Positions 44,552-55,319 of a DNA stretch of 64,000 nucleotides are shown in pieces. The notes beneath the pieces were generated by a model. That model saw only the letters and a list, made by a program, of their open reading frames with translations, was not told the origin of the DNA and searched no databases. This DNA comes from Hymenobacter puniceus (GTDB taxonomy: Bacteria; Bacteroidota; Bacteroidia; Cytophagales; Hymenobacteraceae). Every line of letters begins with the position of its first letter. Position 1 is the stretch's first letter. Position numbers and translations under genes: made by a program. The stretch lies in contig NZ_JACSCX010000005.1 of the NCBI RefSeq assembly GCF_014333525.1, positions 62,001-126,000 on the forward strand, in the 5' to 3' direction.

Positions 44552-44793
44552 CCAACGCCATGAATCTTCTTCCCCTCGCCCGGCTAATGCTGGGCGGCCT
44601 GCTGCTGGCCGGCGGCAGCAGCCTGAGCAGCTGCGTTTCGGTGGCCGCTTATCAGAAAGTGTACCTCAACGACGAGGACATGAAGCTGAGCAACAAACGC
44701 ATCGAAGTGTACGAAACCAATTTCCAGAGCTACCGCGAAGGAGCCGGCGGCGCCAACGGCGGCAAAGTGGGCGGCGGCTGCGGCTGCAACTAG
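44548..44793 (+). CDS. DUF4266 small lipoprotein
   Basis: 81 residues. Lipoprotein signal ending LAGGSSLSSCVSVAAYQKVY; the lipidated Cys is near residue 29. The mature part is about 50 residues: DEDMKLSNKRIEVYETNFQS, then a Gly-rich ending GGKVGGGCGCN with two Cys. This fits DUF4266. Its ATG overlaps the ApbE stop by four bases. The CxC tail may bind metal or form a disulfide, a guess that fits the nearby thioredoxin. Function of the family is unknown. Confidence 0.87.
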   Translation: MTNAMNLLPLARLMLGGLLLAGGSSLSSCVSVAAYQKVYLNDEDMKLSNKRIEVYETNFQSYREGAGGANGGKVGGGCGCN

Positions 44794-44889
44794 CCCGGTG
44801 AGCAAGTAGACGCGGGCATTGAACCGCCGCGTTCCACTCACTCAGGCCCCAAGGCTTTTCCTTTCTTGATTATTGCTCACTGACCTTAA

Positions 44890-46164
44890 ATGCTCCATAC
44901 TTTGCCTCTTTCGGGGCCTCGCGGCGCTGCCACCGTGCTACTGGCATTGCTGCCCGCGCTGGCCTGGGCCCAGGCCACACCCACGCCCAACCGCATCGAC
45001 GGATACGGCACCCCCAACACCACAGCGCCCAGCCCGCCCAACCCCAGCAACCACGGCGAAACCGAAGTAAACATCCTCACCAGCTACTACTCGCAGGATG
45101 GCAACAATGGGGCCGTGGAAGGCGGCATCGGCACGCAGCAGCTCACCGACCTCACGCCCACCATCATCCTGAACGTGCCCTTGGACTCGGCTACTCGGCT
45201 GTCGGCCAACCTGGGCATGGACTACTACGCCTCCGCCTCCACCGACCGGATCGACCAGGTAAATTCGTCGCCGTCGTCGAGCGACACCCGCATTCACCTG
45301 GATTTGGGGTTGGCGCGCCAGCTGGCCGATAAGCGCACAATTGTGGGCGTGGGCGCCGGCTTTTCGGCCGAGTACGACTACCTTTCTTTTAACGTGTCAG
45401 GCTCCTGGGCGCGTGCCTCCGCCGACGGCAACCGGGAACTGAGCGTGGCGGGCCAGGCATTTTTTGATCAGGTCACGGTTATTCGGCCCGTGGAGCTGCG
45501 CAACACGCCGGACATGGCTGGCGGCACCACGCGCCAGAGCTACAACCTCAATATCGTGTATTCGCAGGTAATCAGCCAGCGGCTGCAGGTGGCCGTCAGC
45601 ACCGAGCTGGTGGCCCAGCGCGGGCTGCTAAGCACGCCGTTTCACCGGGTGTACTTCCGCGAAACCGGTGGGGCGCTGGGCACGGCCCGCACCGAGCTGC
45701 TGCCCCGCCAGCGCCTGAAATATCCGGTGGGTTTGCGCCTGAACTACTACGCCACCGATCTGGTGCAGCTGCGCGGCTACTACCGCTTCTACAACGACAA
45801 CTTCGGTATCCGGGCCCATACGTTTGAGTTGGAAGCGCCAGTGAAGGTGACGCCGTTCTTCGTGCTTTACCCGTTCTACCGCTACCACACCCAGACGGCC
45901 GCCGACTACTTCGCGCCCTACCTAGCCCACTCCATCACCGACGAGTACTACACCTCCGACTACGACCTAGCCGATTTCTCGGCCAACAAAGTGGGCCTGG
46001 GTCTGCGGTACTCGCCGGTGTACGGCATCAGCCGCTTCAAAACGCCTTTTGGAGGCCGCGTGGCCAAGTTTAAGGCCCTCGACCTGCGCTATGCCTACTA
46101 CCGCCAAAGCACCGGCCTGACCGCCAGCCTCATCAGCGCCGACCTGTCGTTTACGCTGCCGTAG
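44890..46164 (+). CDS. DUF3570 outer-membrane beta-barrel protein
   Basis: 424 residues. Signal peptide at about 1-28 (TVLLALLPALAWAQ). Then alternating strand patterns of a large barrel, starting TEVNILTSYYSQDGNNGAVE, AFFDQVTVIRPVEL, DYYASASTDRID, LRLNYYATDLVQLRGYYRFY and ending TASLISADLSFTLP. DUF3570 genes travel with ApbE, DUF4266 and thioredoxin-like genes. It is 96 bp after DUF4266 and ends the set with a terminator 30 bp downstream. The barrel may export or expose the flavinylated or Cys-rich component. Confidence 0.92.
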   Translation: MLHTLPLSGPRGAATVLLALLPALAWAQATPTPNRIDGYGTPNTTAPSPPNPSNHGETEVNILTSYYSQDGNNGAVEGGIGTQQLTDLTPTIILNVPLDSATRLSANLGMDYYASASTDRIDQVNSSPSSSDTRIHLDLGLARQLADKRTIVGVGAGFSAEYDYLSFNVSGSWARASADGNRELSVAGQAFFDQVTVIRPVELRNTPDMAGGTTRQSYNLNIVYSQVISQRLQVAVSTELVAQRGLLSTPFHRVYFRETGGALGTARTELLPRQRLKYPVGLRLNYYATDLVQLRGYYRFYNDNFGIRAHTFELEAPVKVTPFFVLYPFYRYHTQTAADYFAPYLAHSITDEYYTSDYDLADFSANKVGLGLRYSPVYGISRFKTPFGGRVAKFKALDLRYAYYRQSTGLTASLISADLSFTLP

Positions 46165-46193
46165 CCGGCCCATGTGCTCCCATTTACCGATTT

Positions 46194-46231
46194 GAAAACG
46201 CCCGGCCCGGAACTCTGAGTCGGGCGTTTTC
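46194..46231 (+). terminator. Intrinsic terminator of the ApbE/DUF3570 set
   Basis: GAAAACGCCCG pairs with CGGGCGTTTTC (11-bp perfect stem) 30 bp after the DUF3570 stop; a short T-rich tail follows. Confidence 0.8.
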
Positions 46232-46682
46232 TTTGGCGGCGTAAGGCTGATTTTTGTCTCGGGTAGCACTCCGGCCTTCCCCGGCCGAAAGCAGGAGTGG
46301 CAGCCCGCTTGATGACTGGCAGCGGGGCCAGCACAGATATATGAAAATTTGTTCATATATTTACGTTGTCTCCTTTCACGCTACCCCGGCCTGCCACTCG
46401 CCGGATTTGCCTTGCAGGTAGCCGCCGCCCGTTGTCAGCGAGCTGCTGCCTTGCGCTCTCCGCTGCTGCTGGATCTGCTTTTGCTCCGGTTCCGTTGGCT
46501 CTTTGCCACTGGCAAGCTGCTTTTCGCAACCAACACCCAACGTTGGCGGCCCGCTTTTTCCACCAGTTGCTTTCCTGCTTTACTTTTCGGCTAGTGTCCT
46601 CATTCCGCTTGCCGGAGTGAGCATACGATGCCGGCAGCGGGTGATTTTCCTGCCATTTTCCTTCACCCCTTTTTCTGCTATT
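46232..46682. other. Gap of 451 bp with an operator-like palindrome
   Basis: No coding sequence recognised on either strand between the terminator and the rhodanese gene. Its only clear feature is the ATATATGAA palindrome at 46337-46360. Confidence 0.5.
46337..46360. promoter_or_regulatory. ArsR/SmtB-type operator candidate
   Basis: ATATATGAA at 46337-46345 and TTCATATAT at 46352-46360 form a 9-bp perfect inverted repeat with a 6-bp spacer. This is close to known ArsR/SmtB operators (TATATGAA-N6-TTCATATA). It lies in the leader of the rhodanese gene, though 320 bp ahead of it. Confidence 0.45.
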
Positions 46683-47024
46683 ATGTCCGACATTCTGAAA
46701 TCCACCACTACTGTTGCCTACCGGGACCTCAGCGCCGACCAGTTTGCGGCCGGCATGCGCCAGCCCGGTACTGTACTCGTAGACGTACGCCGCTCCGATG
46801 AGTTTGGCGCCGGCCACCTGCCCGGCGCGCTTAACATCGATGCCAGCGGCCTTGATTTCGCCCGGCGCGTAGCCAGCCTCAATCCAAACCGCCCTACCTA
46901 TGTGTATTGCCGTAGCGGTGCCCGCTCGGCTAAGGCAGCCGCTCAGCTCAGCGCAGCCGGCTTCGGCCAGGTAAACAATCTGGCCGGCGGCATCCTCGAT
47001 TGGGCCAGCCCGCTGGTGCGTTAA
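46683..47024 (+). CDS. Single-domain rhodanese-like sulfurtransferase
   Basis: 113 residues. Rhodanese fold: GTVLVDVRRSDEFGAGHLPG, ALNIDASGLDF and active-site loop YVYCRSGARSAKAAAQL with catalytic Cys in CRSGARS; NNLAGGILDW ends the domain. It moves sulfane sulfur or binds persulfide in the cytoplasm. Start ATG 46683 follows the upstream AT-poor leader. A possible ArsR-type operator stands far upstream, consistent with sulfide or metal-responsive control, but no regulator gene is adjacent. Confidence 0.92.
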   Translation: MSDILKSTTTVAYRDLSADQFAAGMRQPGTVLVDVRRSDEFGAGHLPGALNIDASGLDFARRVASLNPNRPTYVYCRSGARSAKAAAQLSAAGFGQVNNLAGGILDWASPLVR

Positions 47025-47081
47025 GCGCTGCTTTCGAGCCTTGTTTTGATTGTAGCAGTCGGCTTTTGAGCTGGCAGTTGC

Positions 47082-47126
47082 AAAAAGCCCACGGGCGGCC
47101 AGTTGTTGGCCGCCCGTGGGCTTTTT
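47082..47126 (+). terminator. Strong terminator after the rhodanese gene
   Basis: A perfect 20-bp stem (47082-47101 with 47107-47126) starts AAAAAGCCC and ends GGGCTTTTT with a 5-nt loop. Confidence 0.85.
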
Positions 47127-47243
47127 ATATGGGCATGCAGCCTCCTCTGGCCAGTAGCCTGCAGTGTCACAGACTGGCTGTAGCCACCGGCACACCAGCC
47201 CAACAGACCCGCTTGTCCTCGTTGAAATGTGTATTTTCAGGCC

Positions 47244-47735
47244 ATGCTACTCCAACCCTTCACTGCTGCCCACTGGCCCGAGGCTCGGGCTATCTACGAA
47301 GCTGGTATTGCTACCGGCCAGGCTACCTTTACCACCACTGCCCCTAGCTGGGAAGACTGGGACCAGAGCCATCAGCCCCACAGCCGCTTAGTTGCCCTTA
47401 GCAAAACCGGACAAGTAATGGGTTGGGCAGCGCTGTCGCCGGTATCGGGTCGGTGCGTGTATGGGGGCGTGGGCGAAGTGAGCGTGTACGTAGCCGCTGA
47501 AGCGCGCGGGCAGGGCGTAGGCCGGCAGTTGCTGGCCGCGCTGATAGCCGAGTCGGAGGCTCAGGGCATGTGGACGCTGCAGGCCGGCATCTTCCCCGAA
47601 AATACGGCCAGCGTCCGCCTGCACGAAGCGGCCGGGTTCCGGGTGGTAGGCCGGCGCGAGCGAATCGGGCAGCTACACGGCCACTGGCGCGACACGCTGC
47701 TGCTGGAGCGCCGCAGCAGCCAAGTGGGCGTATAG
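47244..47735 (+). CDS. GNAT acetyltransferase, phosphinothricin-acetyltransferase-like
   Basis: 163 residues. Sequence blocks ARAIYEAGIATGQATFTTTA, PSWEDWDQSH, GWAALSPVSGRCVYGGVGEV, SVYVAAEARGQGVGRQLL, AGIFPENTASVRLHEAAGF and GRRERIGQLHGHWRDTLLL match the PAT/YncA-type GNATs, which acetylate methionine derivatives or phosphinothricin-like amino acids. Start ATG 47244 is preferred over GTG 47229. It is flanked by strong terminators, so it is a single-gene unit. Confidence 0.92.
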   Translation: MLLQPFTAAHWPEARAIYEAGIATGQATFTTTAPSWEDWDQSHQPHSRLVALSKTGQVMGWAALSPVSGRCVYGGVGEVSVYVAAEARGQGVGRQLLAALIAESEAQGMWTLQAGIFPENTASVRLHEAAGFRVVGRRERIGQLHGHWRDTLLLERRSSQVGV

Positions 47736-47772
47736 CAGGCTGCTAAGCATTGAGCCCACACCCACTTGACAG

Positions 47773-47818
47773 GACGCAGAAAGGCCCCGCCAGATTACTG
47801 GCGGGGCCTTTCTGCGTC
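47773..47818. terminator. Bidirectional terminator between GNAT and alaS
   Basis: A perfect 21-bp stem (47773-47793 with 47798-47818) with a 4-nt loop. It lies 38 bp after the GNAT stop and 17 bp past the alaS stop on the other strand. Confidence 0.85.
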
Positions 47819-47834
47819 TGCAACGTTGCTTGAC

Positions 47835-50519
<2,685 letters not shown>

Positions 50520-50607
50520 GGCAGTATGAATGGCGGCGGGCGCCAAGAATTGGCGGCGGCCTGGATTTTGGCTACTTTTCGCCTTTCCGACGGAATGGCG
50601 CTGCCGG

Positions 50608-50615
50608 CAAAGGTA
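50608..50615 (-). promoter_or_regulatory. Candidate -7 box for alaS
   Basis: On the minus strand the bases read TACCTTTG, 89 bp before the alaS start; a TTTC near the -33 position is a weak partner. Confidence 0.4.
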
Positions 50616-50666
50616 GCCGACTGTGCCGGAAAGCGAAACTACCGCCGTCCATTGCATTTTGTGCCG

Positions 50667-50756
50667 TCATGCTGAGCTTGCCGAAGCATTTCTGCCGCTT
50701 CCTTGCTGTAGCACTGGTTGGCCAGCGGTAGAGATGCTTCGGCAAGCTCAGCATGA
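50667..50756. repeat. GTCATGCTGAGC palindrome, copy 1
   Basis: Arms 50667-50689 and 50734-50756 (23 bp, perfect) carry TCATGCTGAGCTTGCCGAAG and its inverse, with CCGCT and AGCGG inside the loop. The same arm sequence recurs at 61877-61968 and singly at 11502-11525. It lies between divergent alaS and the MerR gene. Confidence 0.85.
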
Positions 50757-50784
50757 AAACGATTTCACTTCTCCTGCCCCACCC

Positions 50785-51150
50785 ATGCCCTACAAAGACC
50801 GCGAAATCGAGAAGCAATACTTCACCATCGGCGAAGTGGCGGCCCAGTTCAACGTGGCCCCGTCGCTGATCCGGTTCTGGGAGACGGAGTTTGAGGAACT
50901 GCGGCCGCGCAAAAGCAAGAAGGGCAACCGCCTCTACACACCCCAGGACGTGGACATTTTCCGCACGATCTACCATCTGGTGAAGGAGCGCGGCTACACC
51001 ATCCCCGGCGCCCGCGACATGCTCAAGCAGAAAGGGCCGCAGCTCAAAGAGAAAATCGATGTAATTCAGAGCCTGGAGAAAGTCCGCAAGTTCATGGTGA
51101 CGATGAAGAAGGAGCTGGACGCTATTGGCAAGGCGCAGCAGAATGGATAA
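50785..51150 (+). CDS. MerR-family transcriptional regulator
   Basis: 121 residues. The N-terminal winged helix-turn-helix is IGEVAAQFNVAPSLIRFWET and the wing KKGNRLYTPQDVDIFRTIY; the dimerisation helix follows (LKEKIDVIQSLEKVRKFMVT). The C-terminal effector domain is minimal, so the signal is unknown. The stop overlaps the ATG of the next small membrane gene (ATGGATAA), so the two are translationally coupled; dprA follows closely. The ATG at 50785 gives the conserved start KDREIEKQYFTIGEV. Confidence 0.93.
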   Translation: MPYKDREIEKQYFTIGEVAAQFNVAPSLIRFWETEFEELRPRKSKKGNRLYTPQDVDIFRTIYHLVKERGYTIPGARDMLKQKGPQLKEKIDVIQSLEKVRKFMVTMKKELDAIGKAQQNG

Positions 51151-51478
51151 AACAAAGCAGATGGTCCACCACAACGTTACTCGGCTTGTCAATCAGGGGC
51201 CTGATGAATGGCGCACTGCCCTTTTAGCTTTGGGTATGATACTGCTGGCTGACGTCTTCGTCCTGTATGTAGGCGCCTACTTATGCTATAAAAACCGCCT
51301 GGTTAATAGCGCCGATGACCTGTTCTTTCTGCTGCTATTGTGTTATGCAATGTCGGTGATGGGTCTAGGTTGTTTCTGGTGGTACCGCCGCCAAAACCCG
51401 ATGCGGCTCATCGGCATGATGGTGGGCTTAGTTTTGCCGGCAGCTCTGCTTTGGTTTGCCTTGGCATTGACCCCATAA
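51143..51478 (+). CDS. Small three-helix membrane protein, unknown
   Basis: 111 residues, starting inside the MerR gene stop. Membrane helices at about 25-50 (ALLALGMILLADVFVLYVGA), 60-82 (LFFLLLLCYAMSVMGLGCFW) and 90-110 (IGMMVGLVLPAALLWFALAL). Basic N-terminus and RRQNP loop set topology. Nothing in the sequence identifies a family. Position between a MerR regulator and dprA, 31 bp before dprA, suggests it is expressed with them. GC content is lower than that of the flanking genes. Confidence 0.75.
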   Translation: MDKTKQMVHHNVTRLVNQGPDEWRTALLALGMILLADVFVLYVGAYLCYKNRLVNSADDLFFLLLLCYAMSVMGLGCFWWYRRQNPMRLIGMMVGLVLPAALLWFALALTP

Positions 51479-51508
51479 TTACCTTATATCCTATTACGTT
51501 TTACTATC

Positions 51509-52636
51509 TTGGATAACGATACCCTCCTTCACGAAGTCGCCCTCACACTTTTCCCTAACATCGGGCCGCAGCTGACGCGGCAGCTGATGAGCTACGGGGG
51601 CTCGGCGCGGAACGTGCTGCACCTGCCGCCGGGCAAGTTGCTGAAGATTCCGGGCGTGGGGCCGGCTACGGCGGCTATTCTGACCGGGGCGGAGCGCGGC
51701 AACGCGTTGCGGCAGGCCGAGGCCAGTCTGCGCCGGGCGGAGAAGGACGGCGTGCAGCTGCTGTTCTACACCAGCAAGCAATTCCCGGCCCGCCTCAAGC
51801 TGATTCCCGATGCTCCTGCCCTGCTCTATTACCAGGGCACCGCCGACCTCAACCAGCCCAAAACCCTGGCCATCGTGGGTACCCGCCAGGCCACCGACTA
51901 CGGCCGCGAGCAAACCGAGCGGCTCATCAACGGTGTGGCGCCGCACAGGCCACTCATCGTCAGCGGCCTGGCCTACGGCATTGATATTGCCGCCCACCGC
52001 GCCGCGCTGCAGGAAGGGCTGGAAACCGTAGGCGTCATGGCTACTGGCCTGGACGTACTGTATCCGGCCGTACACCGCAAAACTGCCGAAAAGATGCTCA
52101 CGCAGGGCGGGCTGCTCACCGAATTTCCTTTTGGCACCCAGCCCGACAAGTACAATTTCCCCAGCCGAAACCGCATCATTGCCGGCCTTTCCGATGGTAC
52201 CGTGGTAGTGGAAGCAACCCGAAAAGGAGGCGCCCTTATCACGGCAGATCTGGCTTTGGGCTACGACCGGGATGTGCTGGCCATACCCGGTCCGCTGGGC
52301 TCTACTGCCTCTGAGGGCTGCCATGAACTCATCAAGGCCCACAAAGCCGCGCTCTACTCTGAGCCTTCGGATATTGAGCAGCTACTCAACTGGGACCTGG
52401 CCCTGCACCTGACCGGCAAGCCCCACAGCCCCACCGCCTACGACCCCATGGATTTTACGCCAGAAGAACTACAACTGCTGCTAGTATTACAAGCCGCCCC
52501 CAGCCGCGAGGAGCACCTAGACACGCTAGCATGGAAAGCACAGCAGCCGGTGCACCAGGTAGCTTCCCTCCTGCTGGGGCTGGAGTTCAGAAGCATCCTG
52601 AAGGCGCTGCCGGGCAAGCGCTTCGGCTTGCTGTAA
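51509..52636 (+). CDS. dprA: DNA-processing protein DprA
   Basis: 375 residues, TTG start. A helical SAM-like N-terminal part (LFPNIGPQLTRQLMSYGGSA, KIPGVGPATAAILTG) precedes the Rossmann-like core: KTLAIVGTRQATDYGREQTE, PLIVSGLAYGIDIAAHRAAL, MATGLDVLYPAVHRK, GGLLTEFPFGTQPDKYNFPS, RNRIIAGLSDGTVVVEATRK, GALITADLALGYDRDVLAIP. The C-terminal winged helix is AAPSREEHLDTLAWKAQ. It loads RecA on incoming ssDNA during transformation. No other competence gene is adjacent. Confidence 0.96.
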   Translation: MDNDTLLHEVALTLFPNIGPQLTRQLMSYGGSARNVLHLPPGKLLKIPGVGPATAAILTGAERGNALRQAEASLRRAEKDGVQLLFYTSKQFPARLKLIPDAPALLYYQGTADLNQPKTLAIVGTRQATDYGREQTERLINGVAPHRPLIVSGLAYGIDIAAHRAALQEGLETVGVMATGLDVLYPAVHRKTAEKMLTQGGLLTEFPFGTQPDKYNFPSRNRIIAGLSDGTVVVEATRKGGALITADLALGYDRDVLAIPGPLGSTASEGCHELIKAHKAALYSEPSDIEQLLNWDLALHLTGKPHSPTAYDPMDFTPEELQLLLVLQAAPSREEHLDTLAWKAQQPVHQVASLLLGLEFRSILKALPGKRFGLL

Positions 52637-52676
52637 ATGGCGTGCGCCAGATACTCTGGCTGTGGTAAGCAAAAAT

Positions 52677-52702
52677 CCGTGGAACACAATAATGTTCCAC
52701 GG
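52677..52702 (+). terminator. Hairpin after dprA
   Basis: CCGTGGAACA and TGTTCCACGG form a 10-bp perfect stem, 41 bp after dprA. A poor T-tail makes termination uncertain. Confidence 0.4.
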
Positions 52703-52855
52703 GGAACCTCACATAAGTTAATCGCCTAAAAACGGGTCCTGCGCTGGTGTTCAATTGATTGAAAAGGTGCACTTTATTTTCAAGAGAGTAAAGCCAACAG
52801 CCCTATACGGTGCCCCGCAGTCCAGCAACATGGCGGTACTCCTGCCCTACCGATT

Positions 52856-53692
52856 ATGAACACACCCGTCCTGTTGAATGGGCACCTAATGCCCGCTAAT
52901 GCCGTAAGGTTGCCGCTGCCCAACAGAGGGCTCTACTTCAATGATGGTTTCTTTGAAACCATGATCTGGAGCGCGGGTGGCATACGCTACCTGCCTTATC
53001 ATATGTCACGCATGCAACGAGCGGCAAACGTGCTGGGCCTGGTACTACCCCAAGAGCTGTCAACTACCGAAAATCTGAAGGACACGCTACGCCAACTAGC
53101 CGATAACCACAACATGCACTCTGAGATACGCATCCGTTTGCAGCTCTGGCGAAGCGGTGGCGGCTTGTATACTCCGGAAACCGGAGCGGTGGAATGGCTG
53201 GCTACCAGCCAGCTCTTTCAGCCACACGCAGCGCCCATTACCACCTGCGAATTTGCTGAAACCATCCGGACGCACGCGGCATCCTTCTCTTTCTGTAAAG
53301 GGCCCAATACCTTAACCTATGTGCTGGCCGCACAGGAGCGGCAGCAGCGGGGCCTCGATGAAGTGATTTTGCTGTCGGAGGCCGGCTATATAGCTGAAAC
53401 GGTAGCAGCCGCCGTAGCCTGGATCAGGAATAACACTATTTACACGCCATCTGAAGCAGTAGGCTGTGTGACTGGGACCAGGTTGGCGCACCTACAGACA
53501 GTGGCCATGAAGCAAGGCATCGAGTGGCGGGAGGGAAAATTCTTTCCGAATGATCTGCTGGAAGCCGAGGCTATATTTACGGCGAACGTAGCGGGTATTC
53601 GGGCGGTGCAGCAAGTGCAGAGAGTACCGTTTGACACTGAGAAACACCCAGTATTTATGCAGTTGCTGGCTGCCGAGCAGATATCCGCATGA
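52856..53692 (+). CDS. Class IV PLP-dependent aminotransferase
   Basis: 278 residues. Fold type IV signatures: RGLYFNDGFFETMIWSAGGI, PYHMSRMQRAANVLG, FSFCKGPNTLTYVLAAQERQ (candidate PLP Lys), DEVILLSEAGYIAETVAAAV, and FTANVAGIRAVQQVQ near the end. It resembles branched-chain aminotransferase or 4-amino-4-deoxychorismate lyase; with thyA and dprA nearby, a folate-branch lyase role is possible but is only inferred. Start ATG 52856 yields the standard N-terminus. Confidence 0.88.
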   Translation: MNTPVLLNGHLMPANAVRLPLPNRGLYFNDGFFETMIWSAGGIRYLPYHMSRMQRAANVLGLVLPQELSTTENLKDTLRQLADNHNMHSEIRIRLQLWRSGGGLYTPETGAVEWLATSQLFQPHAAPITTCEFAETIRTHAASFSFCKGPNTLTYVLAAQERQQRGLDEVILLSEAGYIAETVAAAVAWIRNNTIYTPSEAVGCVTGTRLAHLQTVAMKQGIEWREGKFFPNDLLEAEAIFTANVAGIRAVQQVQRVPFDTEKHPVFMQLLAAEQISA

Positions 53693-53729
53693 TTTAAGCT
53701 ATTGCCTGAAAATAGCCATTGCCTGAAAA

Positions 53730-53936
53730 TCAGGAACGATTACCAGAGGCCCGACACCGCATCTGCAGCCAGCTTTCCTCGAATTCCAGCATGTCGGCTT
53801 CGGAAATACTGTTTTCGCGCAATATCTCGGCTCGGTTGCGGTGGCTGCCATCCAACGAATACAGGGCAATCCATACTCGTTGCCGACGGCTCAGAACTGA
53901 GTTATGGCTTGATGAATCAGTGCAATTGTCAGGCAT
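53730..53936 (-). CDS. Small protein A, paralogue of the adjacent gene
   Basis: 68 residues (ATG 53936; an upstream ATG at 53948 adds four). It aligns along its length with the next gene at 54036-54245: RRQRVWIALYSLDGSHRNRA and EILRENSISEADMLEFEESW here versus SQQRAWVALYTLQAGLGTRA and EVLRQNAITEADLADSVTSW there. The common pattern QR.W.ALY.L...RAE.LR.N.I.EAD....SW.Q argues that both are real genes. Mostly helical, no signal peptide, function unknown. 99 bp separate the two. Confidence 0.7.
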   Translation of the reverse strand: MPDNCTDSSSHNSVLSRRQRVWIALYSLDGSHRNRAEILRENSISEADMLEFEESWLQMRCRASGNRS

Positions 53937-54035
53937 GGTCACGGTCATGCCGGCAAGTACGACAATTTTAAGATATTGGATTTTATCGTACCTATATAAT
54001 TTTTTATACCTGTGGGCAGCATTTCCTTTAATTCC

Positions 54036-54245
54036 CTATAGGACACGCATACGTGCACGGGTCTGCAGTTGCATCCAGCTAGTAACAGAATCTGCCAGGT
54101 CGGCTTCCGTAATGGCATTTTGACGCAATACCTCTGCTCTGGTACCAAGACCAGCTTGTAGTGTATATAGGGCCACCCACGCTCGCTGTTGGCTGGTAAG
54201 CAAAGTAGAGGCGATTGTGGAATCTTGCGTAGCAGGTAGGAGCAT
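54036..54245 (-). CDS. Small protein B, paralogue of the adjacent gene
   Basis: 69 residues. Upstream member of the pair with 53730-53936 (see there for alignment). A flexible start (LLPATQDSTIASTLLTS) precedes the conserved helical block, ending TSWMQLQTRARMRVL. The RAExLRxNxIxEAD segment could form a helix-turn-helix, but the length is short for DNA binding alone. AT-rich flanks (53980-54030, 54246-54409) set the pair apart from neighbours in base composition. No known family recognised. Confidence 0.7.
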   Translation of the reverse strand: MLLPATQDSTIASTLLTSQQRAWVALYTLQAGLGTRAEVLRQNAITEADLADSVTSWMQLQTRARMRVL

Positions 54246-54409
54246 GCCAGAATCTACGTATCCCGATATGCAAATGGATCTTTTTAGTTCCCATTTGGCT
54301 TATATAAATTACGGCTCCAAATCAGAATTGCAGTATCCTACTATTAATCAGATAAATACAAAGTCACACAATCACCAGATTTAAGCTAGCAGCAAAATAG
54401 CCGTGCTGC

Positions 54410-55204
54410 TTACACGGCCACCGGGGCCTTGATGGCGGGCCAGGGGTCGTAATTTTCCAGCGTAAAATCTTCGTACCGGAAGCTGAAAATATCCTGCACG
54501 GCCGTGTTCAGGCGCATGGTGGGCAGCGAGCGGGGCTCCCGGGTAAGCTGCAGGCGGGCCTGCTCCAAGTGGTTGCTGTAGAGGTGGGTGTCGCCGCCGG
54601 TCCAGATGAACTCGCCGGGCTCCAGGCCAGTTACCTGCGCCATCATCAGCGTGAGCAGGGCGTAGCTGGCAATGTTGAAGGGCACGCCCAGGAACACATC
54701 GGCGGAGCGCTGGTAGAGTTGGCAGCTGAGGCGGCCATCGGCCACGTAAAACTGGAACAGGGCGTGGCAGGGCGTGAGGCGCATTAGCGGCAACTCGGCC
54801 ACGTTCCAGGCACTCACCACCATGCGGCGCGAATCGGGCTGGGTGCGCAGCAGGTGCACCATCTGCGCAATCTGGTCGATGCTCTGGCCGTCGGGGGCGG
54901 CCCAGCTGCGCCACTGCTTGCCGTATATGGGGCCGAGCTGGCCGTGCTCGTCGGCCCATTCCCGCCAGATGCTCACGCCCACGTCTTCCAGCGACTGGTT
55001 GCTGGTGTCGCCGCGCAGAAACCACAGCAGCTCGTGGATGATGCTTTTCAGGTGGACTTTCTTGGTGGTCACCAGCGGGAAACCCTGCTGCAAATCAAAC
55101 CGCATCTGGTAGCCGAACACCGAGAGCGTGCCGGTGCCGGTGCGGTCGGTTTTGCGGGTGCCATGGTCGAGGATGTGCTGGAGCAGGGTGTGGTACTGGT
55201 GCAT
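54410..55204 (-). CDS. thyA: Thymidylate synthase
   Basis: 264 residues, the same length as the E. coli enzyme. It makes dTMP from dUMP with methylene-tetrahydrofolate. Motifs: [60 protein letters not shown] followed by CH (catalytic Cys), [32 protein letters not shown]. The start [15 protein letters not shown] is standard. No dihydrofolate reductase gene follows in this window. Confidence 0.98.
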   Translation of the reverse strand: MHQYHTLLQHILDHGTRKTDRTGTGTLSVFGYQMRFDLQQGFPLVTTKKVHLKSIIHELLWFLRGDTSNQSLEDVGVSIWREWADEHGQLGPIYGKQWRSWAAPDGQSIDQIAQMVHLLRTQPDSRRMVVSAWNVAELPLMRLTPCHALFQFYVADGRLSCQLYQRSADVFLGVPFNIASYALLTLMMAQVTGLEPGEFIWTGGDTHLYSNHLEQARLQLTREPRSLPTMRLNTAVQDIFSFRYEDFTLENYDPWPAIKAPVAV

Positions 55205-55319
55205 GTAACGTGCGCTTTAGCTTGAGCCGGAGCAGGGCAAGCCGCCAAAAATAGAAAAAGCCGCCCAGTTCAGGCTGCTTTCCTCATGAAATACTGGTTA
55301 GCTGGCCAGCGCCACGCGC

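Noticed and set aside
46349..46682. Short plus-strand frames and a long minus-strand frame over 46349-47195
   Set aside because: No recognisable protein pattern; the minus frame runs through the rhodanese gene and is a shadow of it.
53719..54123. Plus-strand frames at 53702-53971 and 53719-54123
   Set aside because: They lie opposite the two paralogous minus-strand genes; only the minus-strand frames show mutual similarity.
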